A stretch of DNA of 64,000 bases from assembly GCA_002427105.1 (NCBI GenBank), contig DIPM01000036.1, positions 281,503-345,502 on the forward strand. Reading direction: 5' to 3'. The first letter of the stretch is position 1. Every line of letters begins with the position of its first letter. The notes under the pieces were generated by a model. That model saw only the letters and a program-made list of their open reading frames with translations. It was not told where the DNA came from and did no database searches. The translations under genes were made by a program, and so were the position numbers. Origin of the DNA: Marinilabiliaceae bacterium UBA5488 (GTDB lineage: Bacteria; Bacteroidota; Bacteroidia; Bacteroidales; Marinilabiliaceae). Of the stretch, positions 46,894 to 57,254 are shown piece after piece.

Positions 46894-47007
46894 AACCGCT
46901 TGATTTATGGCTTTAATATACTAATAATCAACCATATGACCAAGGAATTAAGAATAAAAATTATAAAAAAAAGAGACTGTCTAAACTTTTTAGACAGCCT
47001 CTTTTTT
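45376..47007 (-). mobile_element. IS1182-family insertion sequence, 3' end apparently missing
   Basis: The right end (5' to the transposase) carries a hairpin sequence, GAGACTGTCTAAA / TTTAGACAGCCTC (within 46967-47007), typical of such element ends. No matching terminal repeat is found at the left junction near 45376, where the transposase C-terminus runs directly into the truncated regulator. The element therefore appears to have lost its left end in a deletion. Exact borders are estimates. Confidence 0.7.
46967..47007. terminator. Hairpin at the right end of the IS element
   Basis: AAAAAAGAGACTGTCTAAA (46967-46985) pairs with TTTAGACAGCCTCTTTTTT (46989-47007) over 19 bp with one G-U pair. 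It has A-runs before and T-runs after, so it works as a terminator in both directions. It would shield the transposase from outside transcription and insulate the xus operon. Confidence 0.8.
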
Positions 47008-47494
47008 ATGTAGTTATGTACTATTTGCTTAAAATTTGATGCGTTTCAGGGTGCATAAATTATTTAAAATTTACCTAATTTAGTATATGCTTGCTTGTTT
47101 TTAGGTATTGTTAAAAAATGTATTTATCTTTCAAGGTGGTTTTGAATCTTTTTTTATATAAAGAATAAGCTATTGAAAGGGTTTATGAAAGTATCGTGTT
47201 TTATAAGCAGGTTTATCAAATGTTCATTCAGAAATTGCGCTTTGTTCACATATTTTTACGGTTTATCTGATATCAAACAAGAATTATCTGTAATTGAAAA
47301 CGCCTAAACTTAGTTGAGGCTATTTTTGTTATCGAATTTTATCAAAAGCTAAAAAATATGAATCGTATTAGAGATTGTAGTCGGAAACCTAAACCTAACC
47401 ATGTTTTTTATGTACTTGTTTGCTCCCGTATGGGAGATTGATTTTAATGTGGAGATTCCCATAAGCAGTCAGAAAAAAATCAAATTCAGAAGAA
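47008..47494. other. AT-rich leader region of the xus operon
   Basis: No gene in about 490 bp. TATTTTTG (47321-47328) fits the -7 promoter element and would give a 5' leader of about 160 bases before xusA. A TTTG at the right distance is lacking, as expected if a regulator activates it. Binding sites for the hybrid regulator are probably here, but no repeat stood out. Confidence 0.4.
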
Positions 47495-50400
47495 ATGAAG
47501 AAAACAAAAAGTCGTTTATGGCCACTGTTTAATCAGTGGGTCAGTTTGAAGCTACTGGCATTCCTTGTGATATGGTCAGGAGGAGCTTGCCTTTATGCGC
47601 AAAGCGGACGCGTGGTGGAGGGTACCGTAGTTGACTCGAAAGAGGAGCCGCTTTACGGTGTAACCATTTTGGTTAAGGGAAAACCAGGCGTGGGTGTTAT
47701 TACCGATTTTGACGGTAAATTCAGCATTAATCTGGCACCAGAGGATACCGAACTGGAAATCTCCTTTTTGGGAATGACCAGTCAGACGATTAACGTCACA
47801 GGTCGCAGTACCTTGTCCATTGTAATGGTGGAAGACTCCCAAATCTTTGACGAGGTAATTGTTGTAGGGTTTGGACAGCAAAGAAAAGAAAGTGTGGTGG
47901 GTTCTATTGCACAAACCACGAGCAAGACGCTGGAACGTACCGGTGGGGTATCCAGCCTTGGCCAGGCCCTTACAGGCAACCTGCCAGGTGTGGTTACCAT
48001 GACCAGTTCAGGAAGACCAGGTGAGGAAGATCCGGAAATCGTGATTCGGGGGGTTAGCTCTTGGAATGGTGGCGAGCCCTTGATTTTGGTGGATGGAATT
48101 GAGCGTCCCATGAGCAGTGTGGACATTAACTCTGTGGCCTCTATTTCTGTTTTGAAGGATGCCTCTGCCACTGCTGTATTCGGTGTTCGTGGTGCCAATG
48201 GTGTAATCCTTGTGACCACCAAGCGTGGTGAAGAAGGTAAGGCCAATATTGACATCAACTTTACAACCACCTTAAAGACGCATTCCAAGTTACCTAAATT
48301 GATGGATTCTTATGACGCATTAAGCTTGCGTAACAAGGTGCTTGAACACGAATTAGCTTATAATCCGGAAGGGTGGAGTTATTATTTGCCCCAGGACAGG
48401 ATTGATAAGTACAGATATCCTGCCAATACAGCAGAATTCGAGCGTTACCCAAATGTTGACTGGGTGGATGAGCTGCTTAAGGATTACGCGACTTCGTACA
48501 ATGCCAATGTGAATGTATCAGGCGGAACTAAATTTGCTAAATACTATGTGAGTTTAGATTATACCCACGAGGGTGACTTGTACAAGAATTTTGACAACAA
48601 CAGAGGATACGAGACAGGTTTTGGATTTGACCGGATAAATGTGCGAAGTAACCTCGATTTTACCTTGACAAAGTCCACCACTTTAAAGATGAGTCTGGCA
48701 GGTTCTCACGCGGTTAAGAAGGGAACCAACTTCAACAATTATGAGAATCTTGTTTGGGCGGCCTTTTACGGTATTGCTCCGGATGCTTTCCGTCCCAAAT
48801 ACAGTGACGGTTCCTTCGGTTATTTCCAGCCTAACCCTACTCAGGCCTCTACCAACTCTATGGAGGATATAAGTGTTAACGGGGTGGGTTACCAAACGGA
48901 TGATAATCTCAATACCGACTTTACCCTTGAGCAGGATTTAGGCTTTTTGCTAAAAGGTCTAAAGGCGCATGCAAAAGTGGCCTTTGACAATAGTTTCAGG
49001 GAAATTAACCGTGGTATTGATGATACCAACGATTGGGAAGGCAACTTGCACAAATGGATCGATCCTGAAACCGGCAAAGTATTCACAGATGCTACACTTG
49101 ATGGAAATAACAAGTTTGATTATGTGAACAATGTGGCCTGGACTACAGGATCGGGTACGGTAGATGTTAATGAGACGTTCAGAAGAATGAACTATTCAGC
49201 CCAGATTGATTATAACAATACTTTCGGGGATCATACTGTCGGTTTAATGGGCAACGTGGCTCGCGAAGAATATGCGCGCGGAAGCAACCTTCCCATTTAT
49301 CGTGAGAACTGGGTGTTTAGAACCACTTACGATTACAAAAAGCGTTATATGTTGGAATATAACGGTGCTTACAACGGATCTGAAAAGTTTGCCCCTGAAA
49401 ACCGTTTTGCGTTTTTTCAATCGGGAGGAGCCGGCTGGATGTTTTCAGAAGAACCCTTGTTCAAACAACTGAACCTGACATGGGTTGATATGTTAAAACT
49501 TAAGGCAACTTACGGACAGATTGGTGATGACAGAACCGGACCACCATGGATGGAGTTTAACCCCGATTACAGATGGTTGTATTTAGACCGTTGGGCTTAT
49601 GGCGGTGCCTTTAACCATGCCATTACAGGTGTTGATCCTGCTAATAGTCCGTACGAGTGGTATGCTGAGGCTGCCATAGGTAACCCCAATATTCAATGGG
49701 AGGTATCTACCAAGCTGGATATTGCCCTTGATTACGCATTTCTTGGTGGTGTATTGGCCGGTACGCTTGATTTCTTCAGCGAAAACAGAACAAATATCTT
49801 ATTGGCTGGAACAGATCGCGCCATCCCTGGTTATTACGGCGCAACGCCTCCCCGGGCAAATATGGGCGAGGTAGAAACCAAAGGTTATGAATTGGAGTTA
49901 AGGTGGAACAAGCCCATCCGTGACTGGCGTTTATGGGGTAATGTATTCTACACCCGCGCAGAAAACAAAATCATCGATGCAGATGATCCCATCCTCAAGC
50001 CTGATTATCAGAAGAAGGCTGACAAACCTATTGATCAGGTGCGTTCTTATGTGGACTACGGGTACTATAATAACTGGGATGAATTATACGGATCCACTTC
50101 TCACGATGCATTGGATGATGGAAGAATGCCGGGTAATTATGTGATACTTGATTTCGATGGTGATGGTACCATCACTACTTTTGACCAAATTCCTTATGGC
50201 TTTTCCAAAGTGCCTGAGAATACTGTAAACTTTCAATTTGGATTGGATTACAAAGGTTTTAGTGGCTTTGTTCAGTTTTACGGCGCCTCCAATGTGACCC
50301 GTTATGTGAACATGAACAGCCTTGGTGGCGTAAGGAATACGGCCTTTGACGAAGGTTCTTACTGGTCTAAAGACAATATGAATGGCGATGTGCCTCTGCC

Positions 50401-50674
50401 CAGATGGCAGGTTCAGGCCAGTCCTTATACCACTGGAACACGCTTTTTGCACGACGGTTCTTATGTGCGTTTGAAATATGCTGAGTTGTCATATACCTTC
50501 ACCAATCAAGCATTTATGGAGCGTGTGGGCTTGACCAGTTTGAAACTCTTTGTGAATGGTAACAACCTGATGTTGTGGACCAAGATGCCGGATGACCGGG
50601 AGTCTAACACAGGTGGTAATACGGCCTATCCCACTCAGAAGCGTTATAACTTAGGATTAAGAATCTCTTTATAA
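47495..50674 (+). CDS. xusA: SusC/RagA-like TonB-dependent xylan oligosaccharide transporter
   Basis: Outer-membrane importer of 1059 residues. After the signal peptide (GGACLYAQ) come a carboxypeptidase-regulatory-like domain (RVVEGTVVDSKEEPLYGVTI), a TonB-box-like stretch (EVIVVGFGQQRKES), a plug with DINSVASISVLKDASATAVFG and VILVTTKRG, and the barrel. It is the first gene of the susC-susD-susC-susD-unknown-GH10 order that defines the core xylan system of Prevotella and Bacteroides, where it is called XusA. It pairs with the SusD protein 10 bp downstream. Confidence 0.93.
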   Translation: MKKTKSRLWPLFNQWVSLKLLAFLVIWSGGACLYAQSGRVVEGTVVDSKEEPLYGVTILVKGKPGVGVITDFDGKFSINLAPEDTELEISFLGMTSQTINVTGRSTLSIVMVEDSQIFDEVIVVGFGQQRKESVVGSIAQTTSKTLERTGGVSSLGQALTGNLPGVVTMTSSGRPGEEDPEIVIRGVSSWNGGEPLILVDGIERPMSSVDINSVASISVLKDASATAVFGVRGANGVILVTTKRGEEGKANIDINFTTTLKTHSKLPKLMDSYDALSLRNKVLEHELAYNPEGWSYYLPQDRIDKYRYPANTAEFERYPNVDWVDELLKDYATSYNANVNVSGGTKFAKYYVSLDYTHEGDLYKNFDNNRGYETGFGFDRINVRSNLDFTLTKSTTLKMSLAGSHAVKKGTNFNNYENLVWAAFYGIAPDAFRPKYSDGSFGYFQPNPTQASTNSMEDISVNGVGYQTDDNLNTDFTLEQDLGFLLKGLKAHAKVAFDNSFREINRGIDDTNDWEGNLHKWIDPETGKVFTDATLDGNNKFDYVNNVAWTTGSGTVDVNETFRRMNYSAQIDYNNTFGDHTVGLMGNVAREEYARGSNLPIYRENWVFRTTYDYKKRYMLEYNGAYNGSEKFAPENRFAFFQSGGAGWMFSEEPLFKQLNLTWVDMLKLKATYGQIGDDRTGPPWMEFNPDYRWLYLDRWAYGGAFNHAITGVDPANSPYEWYAEAAIGNPNIQWEVSTKLDIALDYAFLGGVLAGTLDFFSENRTNILLAGTDRAIPGYYGATPPRANMGEVETKGYELELRWNKPIRDWRLWGNVFYTRAENKIIDADDPILKPDYQKKADKPIDQVRSYVDYGYYNNWDELYGSTSHDALDDGRMPGNYVILDFDGDGTITTFDQIPYGFSKVPENTVNFQFGLDYKGFSGFVQFYGASNVTRYVNMNSLGGVRNTAFDEGSYWSKDNMNGDVPLPRWQVQASPYTTGTRFLHDGSYVRLKYAELSYTFTNQAFMERVGLTSLKLFVNGNNLMLWTKMPDDRESNTGGNTAYPTQKRYNLGLRISL

Positions 50675-50683
50675 TCGAATAAG

Positions 50684-52552
50684 ATGAAGAAAAAATTTGT
50701 TTATTATCTATACGGAATAGCTGTTGCACTTACTATGGGTGTGAGCGCTTGCACAGATTATTTGGACAAGGCGCCGGAATCAGTTATTTCAGAAGAGGAT
50801 GCCTTCAAAAATTTTCGGAGCTTCCAAGGGTTTGTTGAACGTATGTACCATTTGACACCTGATGTGGCCAAGCATTTTTGGGTTAGCTCATTTAACTGGG
50901 GAGAAGACGAGGTCATTACCATTGGTAACGGTGAGTATTTGATGGGTTACAGCATTGATCGTGGTAACTATCGTAACTATATTGGTAAAGGAGATAGTTT
51001 TTTAGATCGTGCCTGGAGTGCAGGCGGTGATCGTTTCCAAAAATCTCTTTGGGGAGGTTCATGGCATGGAATCAGAACTGCTAACTTAGGCCTTCAGGCT
51101 TTAGCAAACGGTTTGATGGTTGATGCCACTCAGGAAGAAAGAAATTTGGTGGAAGGACAATTGTACTTCTTACGCGGCTGGTTTCATTTCCAACTTACCC
51201 AGTACTGGGGAGGATTGCCATACATCGATTATGTTTTACCCAGCGATGAGGCCTTGCGTCTGCCCCGTGAAACTTATGCTGAGAATGCATTGAAAATGGC
51301 GGAAGATTTTAAAAAGGCTGCTGCTCTCCTGCCGATTGATTGGGATAGGACATCCACAGGTAGTCAAACCCTCAACAATAATAAGTTGCGCGCCAATAAA
51401 ATTTGGGCCATGGCCATGCTAGGCAAAACCTATTTGTATGCTGCTAGTCCATTAATGGCCAATGGCACTTCCGGTCCCCGCGCCTACGACACAGAAATGG
51501 CCAAATTGGCTGCCGATGTCTTTGGTGAACTTTTGAATTTGGTAGAAAGCGGTCAAACGCAGTATGCCTTGGTCGATTTTGAAGACTATTCTTCCTTGTT
51601 TTACACTATCCAGAAGGGTTGGGAGATGCCGGGAGGAACAGAGGCCATCATTCGGAGCCCAACTTATGGTGCTGATTCTTATTGGAGACAAATGAACTCC
51701 TATCAGTATCAGGATATTGCTGAGGGAGATGGTATTGTATTGCATCCAGCTGCCAACTATGTGAATTATTATGGTATGGCCAACGGCTTGCCTCTTGACC
51801 ATGACGAATCTGGTTTTAGTACTGAGCAGCCATGGAAGGACAGGGATCCGCGTTTCTATAACAACATTGTTTACGATGGAGTTAAGGTTATTTCCGGAAC
51901 CATTACCGAACCGGATGACGAAAAATACCGTTATGCCAACCTTCATAATGGAGGTAGTTATATCAACCCCCAAATGGGAAGTCGCACTGGTTATTTGAAT
52001 TATAAATTTATTCCCATCGGGGCCAATAAGTATGACAAGACCTATGGTTACAGTTATTCGACACACATGCATCTTTCCTGGGTGCGTTTGGCTGATGTCT
52101 ATCTGATGTACGCAGAAGCAGCTGCCCAGGGTTACGGCACGCCGACTGGCAAGTCGTCCAAATTTGCCAAGAATGCGGTAGAAGCGATCAACACTGTGCG
52201 TGCTCGTGCTGGTGTAGGCGAGCTTCATGCTTCTATGACTGGTTCTTTGGATGAGTTTATGAAAGAGCTTATTCGTGAACGTGCCGTTGAATTGGCTTTC
52301 GAAGGTCATCGTTTTAACGATCTTCGTCGCTGGCGCTTGCTAACCGAATATCCATACAACGTAAAAACCCGACAGTTTTTTGATAGAGCTGAACCGCTTG
52401 ATCCTGAGGCTGATCCTAAGGAAAACAAGGTTGTGAATTTTAGAGAAGAGGTCATAATCACTCGCAATTTGATCGACAGGCATTACTGGCTTCCATTTAA
52501 AACGGATGATGTTAGTATTTATGACTCGTTCGAGCAGAATCCGGGTTGGTAA
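50684..52552 (+). CDS. xusB: SusD/RagB-like surface lipoprotein
   Basis: A 622-residue surface glycan-binding lipoprotein (signal ends GVSACTDYLDKAP). It shows the SusD signature at the start (Cys-x-x-x-Leu-Asp), TPR-like helices, and the end motif ERAVELAFEGHRFNDLRRW followed by a YWLPF segment. It forms the lid of the upstream SusC transporter and binds xylan oligosaccharides. Order and spacing match XusB. Confidence 0.93.
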   Translation: MKKKFVYYLYGIAVALTMGVSACTDYLDKAPESVISEEDAFKNFRSFQGFVERMYHLTPDVAKHFWVSSFNWGEDEVITIGNGEYLMGYSIDRGNYRNYIGKGDSFLDRAWSAGGDRFQKSLWGGSWHGIRTANLGLQALANGLMVDATQEERNLVEGQLYFLRGWFHFQLTQYWGGLPYIDYVLPSDEALRLPRETYAENALKMAEDFKKAAALLPIDWDRTSTGSQTLNNNKLRANKIWAMAMLGKTYLYAASPLMANGTSGPRAYDTEMAKLAADVFGELLNLVESGQTQYALVDFEDYSSLFYTIQKGWEMPGGTEAIIRSPTYGADSYWRQMNSYQYQDIAEGDGIVLHPAANYVNYYGMANGLPLDHDESGFSTEQPWKDRDPRFYNNIVYDGVKVISGTITEPDDEKYRYANLHNGGSYINPQMGSRTGYLNYKFIPIGANKYDKTYGYSYSTHMHLSWVRLADVYLMYAEAAAQGYGTPTGKSSKFAKNAVEAINTVRARAGVGELHASMTGSLDEFMKELIRERAVELAFEGHRFNDLRRWRLLTEYPYNVKTRQFFDRAEPLDPEADPKENKVVNFREEVIITRNLIDRHYWLPFKTDDVSIYDSFEQNPGW

Positions 52553-52579
52553 CAAAATGAGAATATAAAACAAACTAAA

Positions 52580-55411
52580 ATGAAACATATATTTATTGGT
52601 CTCACAATATGTATCGTGTTTGCTTTCAATGTTTTTCAGTTGTCCGCGCAGGTTGAAGTGCCCGAAACTGAAGAATTGAAAACCGATACTGTACGAAAAA
52701 AGGTCGAGGTCGCATTTCGTTCGATTGACGAAAAGGACCTTTTGGGCGGCGTCTCTTTCATTGATGTTGAGGAGATGTCAAAAAAAGCCTATAGTACTTT
52801 TAGTTACGCATTTGTAGAAAATGTGGTAGGTGGTATGAATGGCAACATTTGGGGAATGAACGACCTGCTTGTTGTCGTCGATGGCATGGTTCGGGACGCC
52901 AACAATGTTTTGCCTTCCGAGATTGACCAGATTACCATTCTGAAGGGCGTTTCTGCCGTGGCCTTATATGGCAGCAGAGCGGCTAAGGGTGTTGTAATGA
53001 TTACTACCAAACGTGGTAAAATTGGCGAGCCTTCAATTACCATTAGCGCCAATACTGGGATTCGGGTTCCCAAGGCCTTTCCCAAGTATTTGGGGGCTGC
53101 GGAATACATGACCCTATATAATGAAGCCAGAGCCAACGATGGCAGTGGACCTCAGTATTCCAATGAAGACATTTATTATACTTCTTTGGGTGACAATCCT
53201 TATCGTTATCCTGATTTGAATATGTACTCGTCTGATTATTTGCGCAGTATGTACAACCGATCAGAAGCGGTGGTTGAGATTACCGGCGGTAACGAAAAGG
53301 TTAGATATTACACCTCAACTGGTTACTTACGTGAAGGATCTTTATTAAAGGTTGGTAATACGGCCGATGATAATGATAACAGGCTTTTTGCGCGTGGTAA
53401 CCTGGATATGCAATTGCATAAAAATATCGCTGTCAGAACCGATGCCAACGTAACGTTTTATAACTATAGCTTTGCCAATACAGGATGGTGGAGTAATGCG
53501 GCTACCTTTCGTCCCAACCGAGTGGCTCCATTGATACCTTTGAGCTACCTCGACGAAAACGATGCCAATTCATGGGATGCTGTTAATGCCAGTGGTCATA
53601 TCATTGATGGGAAGTATTTTCTGGGTGGAACGCAGCTTCATCCTACCAACCCAATCGCTGATGCTTATGCATCAGGAACTTCAAAGTCAGTCAGTCGTCA
53701 GTTCCAGTTTAATACCGGCTTTGATTTTAACTTACGTTCCTTGGTTGAGGGCTTGCATTTTCGGTCCAAGTATGGTATTGACTATGCCTCAGCTTACCAG
53801 CAGGCTTATATCAACGAATATGCCTCCTATGCTCCGGTATGGAACAATTACAATGGCTCTGATGCCATTGATGCACTCAATATATATGGTGTGGACAGGC
53901 AGACCGACCGTGAAGTGATTGTCTATTCAAACTACCAATATACCTATAATGCGAATGGTCAGTTTGATTTCACAAGGACTTATGGCGATAAGCACAATGT
54001 ATTTGCTATGGCGGCAGCCAACATCTGGCAGAGAAAGTTTGATGGCGAGTACCACAGGTTGAGCAATGCCAACCTGGGCATTCAAACCTCTTATAATTAC
54101 ATGCAGAAGTACTACTTCGACTTTAGTGCGGCACTTCCTTATTCTGCCAAGCTTCCGAGTGCCAACCGACTTGGATTTTCACCAACGGTTACTTTAGGAT
54201 GGCGTCCGGTTAAGGAAGCTTTCTTTGGCAATTCGGCTTTTGATGACTTGATGCTTACAGTATCGGGAGGTATTATCAGCCACGACATGGATATTACTGC
54301 CGAGGGTAACGAAATGGGTTACTATCTGTATAAGCAGGAGGTAGCAAGAGCTGGCTGGTATGCATGGGCTGACTTGGGTGGTGAAGCTGCCACAGAGTTT
54401 CAAAGGGGAGAGAATCCGGATATGACCTTCATCAAGCGTAAGGAGTTAAACGTTGGCTTAAGAGGTTCTTTGTGGAACAGAGCTCTGACCTTTGATTTTA
54501 ACTACTTTATGGGTAAAATGGATGGTAATTTGGCATTGCCTTTTTCACAATATCCCATTTATTTTACCCAGACCGGGTATCCAACTTCTTCCATTCTGCC
54601 CTATCTTAATTATGATATAGATGATCGCACGGGTTTTGATTTTAGTGTGTATCTGAATAAAAAAGTGGGTGAAGTCGATTTGACTCTTGGAGCCAGTGGT
54701 ATGTATTCAAACACTGAAGCCGAAAGAAGAGATGAGAATATCAGCTTTGATTACCAGACACGTGTTGGTCGAAGTGTCAATGGTTTGTGGGGATTGGAAA
54801 GCCTTGGTTTCTTTAACAGTCAGGAAGAAATCAGTGAAGCTCCTGCCCAAATTTTTGGGGGTTCTGTAAGACCAGGTGATCTTCGTTACAAGGATCAAAA
54901 TGGGGATGGTGTTATTGATAACCAGGATCAGGTTTATTTGGGACGCTGGGATACACCCACCCGTCTTGGTTTGAATTTTACTGCCAAGTTCCGTAATTTT
55001 ACCTTTTATGCCATGGCCGATGCTTACTTTGGAGGCAATGGATTAAAGAGCAGCTCTTATTACTGGGTATCTGGAGACAGCAAGTACAGTGAAGTGGTAC
55101 GCGGCCGATGGACTGAAGCTACCAAGGATGTAGCCACTTATCCGCGTCTTACTACTGAAAGTGGGACAAATAATTTCCGCTCTTCTGATTTTTGGATGTA
55201 CAAGACAGATCGTATCAACTTGTCGCAGGTTCAGTTAACTTATGACATTCCTGAAACAGTATTCGATGGTTCTTTTGTTAACGGACTAAGTGTTTACCTT
55301 AGCGGATATAATTTACTGACTATTTCAGAGGAACGTGAGCATTTTGAAAGGACTGTTGGAGGTTCACCACAGACCCGGTTATTCAATATCGGTGTTAAAG
55401 GGACTTTTTAA
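52580..55411 (+). CDS. xusC: Second SusC-like transporter, lacking the N-terminal regulatory-like domain
   Basis: A TonB-dependent outer-membrane protein of 943 residues. The signal peptide ends near LSAQ, and only some 45 residues separate it from the plug (SEIDQITILKGVSAVALYGSRAAKGVVMITTKRG). The carboxypeptidase-like domain present in xusA is missing. The barrel is complete and ends GVKGTF with a terminal aromatic residue. A shorter second SusC is normal for the third position of xylan systems (XusC). It lies 28 bp after xusB. Confidence 0.92.
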   Translation: MKHIFIGLTICIVFAFNVFQLSAQVEVPETEELKTDTVRKKVEVAFRSIDEKDLLGGVSFIDVEEMSKKAYSTFSYAFVENVVGGMNGNIWGMNDLLVVVDGMVRDANNVLPSEIDQITILKGVSAVALYGSRAAKGVVMITTKRGKIGEPSITISANTGIRVPKAFPKYLGAAEYMTLYNEARANDGSGPQYSNEDIYYTSLGDNPYRYPDLNMYSSDYLRSMYNRSEAVVEITGGNEKVRYYTSTGYLREGSLLKVGNTADDNDNRLFARGNLDMQLHKNIAVRTDANVTFYNYSFANTGWWSNAATFRPNRVAPLIPLSYLDENDANSWDAVNASGHIIDGKYFLGGTQLHPTNPIADAYASGTSKSVSRQFQFNTGFDFNLRSLVEGLHFRSKYGIDYASAYQQAYINEYASYAPVWNNYNGSDAIDALNIYGVDRQTDREVIVYSNYQYTYNANGQFDFTRTYGDKHNVFAMAAANIWQRKFDGEYHRLSNANLGIQTSYNYMQKYYFDFSAALPYSAKLPSANRLGFSPTVTLGWRPVKEAFFGNSAFDDLMLTVSGGIISHDMDITAEGNEMGYYLYKQEVARAGWYAWADLGGEAATEFQRGENPDMTFIKRKELNVGLRGSLWNRALTFDFNYFMGKMDGNLALPFSQYPIYFTQTGYPTSSILPYLNYDIDDRTGFDFSVYLNKKVGEVDLTLGASGMYSNTEAERRDENISFDYQTRVGRSVNGLWGLESLGFFNSQEEISEAPAQIFGGSVRPGDLRYKDQNGDGVIDNQDQVYLGRWDTPTRLGLNFTAKFRNFTFYAMADAYFGGNGLKSSSYYWVSGDSKYSEVVRGRWTEATKDVATYPRLTTESGTNNFRSSDFWMYKTDRINLSQVQLTYDIPETVFDGSFVNGLSVYLSGYNLLTISEEREHFERTVGGSPQTRLFNIGVKGTF

Positions 55412-55441
55412 TGATGTATTCAGTATTAAATGTATTTAATC

Positions 55442-57229
55442 ATGAAGAAGAAAATTAAATTATCCATAATTGCGCTGTTCACTTTGGCCCTTGTTTTTAA
55501 TTCCGGTTGTGAAGATTTATTGGAACCGGCTGTTGAAAACCACAAAGTGGATGAAGACCTAAAAGACATGCCTGCATGGGCATTGGGATTGTTAGGTCAT
55601 GCGTATATCGGCAATCCGGTTGGCTCATGGTCGTTTAACGACGTAGCCACCGATGATGCTGTTTCAAATTTCCCGGGAAATCCCTATCGTTTAATGAGTA
55701 CCGGAGCCTGGAGTGCGAGTTATAATCCAGTTGACAGGTGGCAGTATTTGCGTGCCTCATGGCAGTATTTGAACCAGTTTTTGGTGATTGCTGATGAAAT
55801 AACCTGGGCAGCTGACCCGGTAGTAGCGGAGATGTTTCGTGAGCGTTTTAAGGGAGATGCCTATGGCATGCGTGCCCTGTATATGTATCACCTTTTGCTG
55901 CACCATGCCGGTCCTTCCAAAGTTGACGGTCAAATGTTGGGTATTCCCATTTTGACTGAGCCGGAAGATTTGTATAATTCGGAGTTTAACCTGCCAAGGA
56001 ACACTTTTCAGGAGTGTTTAGATCTGTTGTTTGCAGATGTGGACTCAGCCATCAATATGTTGCCAGATGAATTTGGCAATGTCGATGATGTTGAGGATGT
56101 GCCCCAAAAGTACCGGGATTTAGGTGTTACTTCAGGACAATTTACCCGTGTGTATGGCGACAATGTTAAGAACCGGATGAGTGCACAAATTGCCCGCGCT
56201 GTGCGAGCGCAAGCTGCTTTGCTGGCTGCCAGTCCTGCATATGCTGAGGGTTCAGATCTTACCTGGGAGGATGCTGCCAATTATATGGGTGAGGTTCTTG
56301 TAAATGGTTTGGGAAGCAATCCTGTAGCTGAAATTGACCCAAAAGGCAATGAGTGGTATGCTGATAATGCAGCCATCCAGAATCTGGATGCTGGAGAAAA
56401 TCCCAAGGAAATTCTCTGGAGAGGTAACAAAGAGAGCAATGCTAACCTCGAACAAGAAAACTATCCACCTACTTTGTTTGGTAACGGACGGGTTAACCCG
56501 ACCCAAAACCTGGTCGATGCCTTTCCTATGGCCAATGGTTATCCAGTAAGTCATGCCAGTTCCGGATATGACCCAGCCAATCCTTATGCTGGCAGAGATC
56601 CTCGTCTAGCTAAGTACATTGTACTTAATGGAAGCACTTCAGGTCCGCAAAATACGGTTATTAACACGGCTGCTGATGCTCCGAATAATAATGGTCTGAA
56701 TAAAACAGAAACTTCCACCAGAACCGGATACTATATGCGGAAGTTGCTGAACCAGAGCGTGAATGCCAATCCAAATTCTGTTACCCCTGGTAACCGTTAC
56801 AAAGCTTTTATTCGCTATACTGAGATCTTCCTTGGTTATGCAGAAGCTGCTAATGAGGCATGGGGACCATTGGCAACAGGTACGCATGGATTCTCTGCTT
56901 ATGATGTGATAAAGGGCATACGTCAAAGAGCCGGTATTGATGCTGCAGATCCCTATCTGGAGTCGGTAAAGGGTGATCAGAATCTGATGCGTGAACTGAT
57001 TCGCAATGAGCGTCGTCTGGAGCTTTGCTTTGAAGGTTTCCGCTTCTGGGACATTCGTCGCTGGAAAGAGGATTTGACTGAAACGGCTCAGGGTGTGAGA
57101 ATCACCGGTGGTGCTCATAGCGTTATTGATGTTGAAGAACGTGCGTACAGTGATCATATGTATTATGGTCCCATCCCCTTTGGAGAGGTCAACAAGTTCA
57201 GCGAATTAATTCAAAATAAAGGATGGTAA
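55442..57229 (+). CDS. xusD: Second SusD-like surface lipoprotein
   Basis: A 595-residue surface lipoprotein, starting at ATG 55442 (MKKKIKLSIIALFTLALVF) with a lipobox (NSGCEDLL). SusD features include the helical N-terminal half and the end motif NERRLELCFEGFRFWDIRRW. It is the partner of the preceding SusC-like protein (XusD). The upstream ATG at 55430 would put extra residues before the signal peptide and is less likely. Confidence 0.92.
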   Translation: MKKKIKLSIIALFTLALVFNSGCEDLLEPAVENHKVDEDLKDMPAWALGLLGHAYIGNPVGSWSFNDVATDDAVSNFPGNPYRLMSTGAWSASYNPVDRWQYLRASWQYLNQFLVIADEITWAADPVVAEMFRERFKGDAYGMRALYMYHLLLHHAGPSKVDGQMLGIPILTEPEDLYNSEFNLPRNTFQECLDLLFADVDSAINMLPDEFGNVDDVEDVPQKYRDLGVTSGQFTRVYGDNVKNRMSAQIARAVRAQAALLAASPAYAEGSDLTWEDAANYMGEVLVNGLGSNPVAEIDPKGNEWYADNAAIQNLDAGENPKEILWRGNKESNANLEQENYPPTLFGNGRVNPTQNLVDAFPMANGYPVSHASSGYDPANPYAGRDPRLAKYIVLNGSTSGPQNTVINTAADAPNNNGLNKTETSTRTGYYMRKLLNQSVNANPNSVTPGNRYKAFIRYTEIFLGYAEAANEAWGPLATGTHGFSAYDVIKGIRQRAGIDAADPYLESVKGDQNLMRELIRNERRLELCFEGFRFWDIRRWKEDLTETAQGVRITGGAHSVIDVEERAYSDHMYYGPIPFGEVNKFSELIQNKGW

Positions 57230-57254
57230 CCATCATAATTTAATTAGACTGAAA

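Noticed and set aside
46967..47007. Native terminator of a xylan gene upstream of xusA
   Set aside because: The hairpin matches the end sequence expected for the IS element and lies just 5' of its transposase, so it belongs to the IS.
47241..47258. TTTG followed by TATTTTTA as the xusA promoter
   Set aside because: The spacing is only six bases, far from the 19-21 expected; the box at 47321 fits better.
51452..52309. Long minus-strand open frame (285 codons) opposite xusB
   Set aside because: The plus strand encodes a clear SusD protein with all family motifs; the antisense frame has no recognisable domain and no start context.
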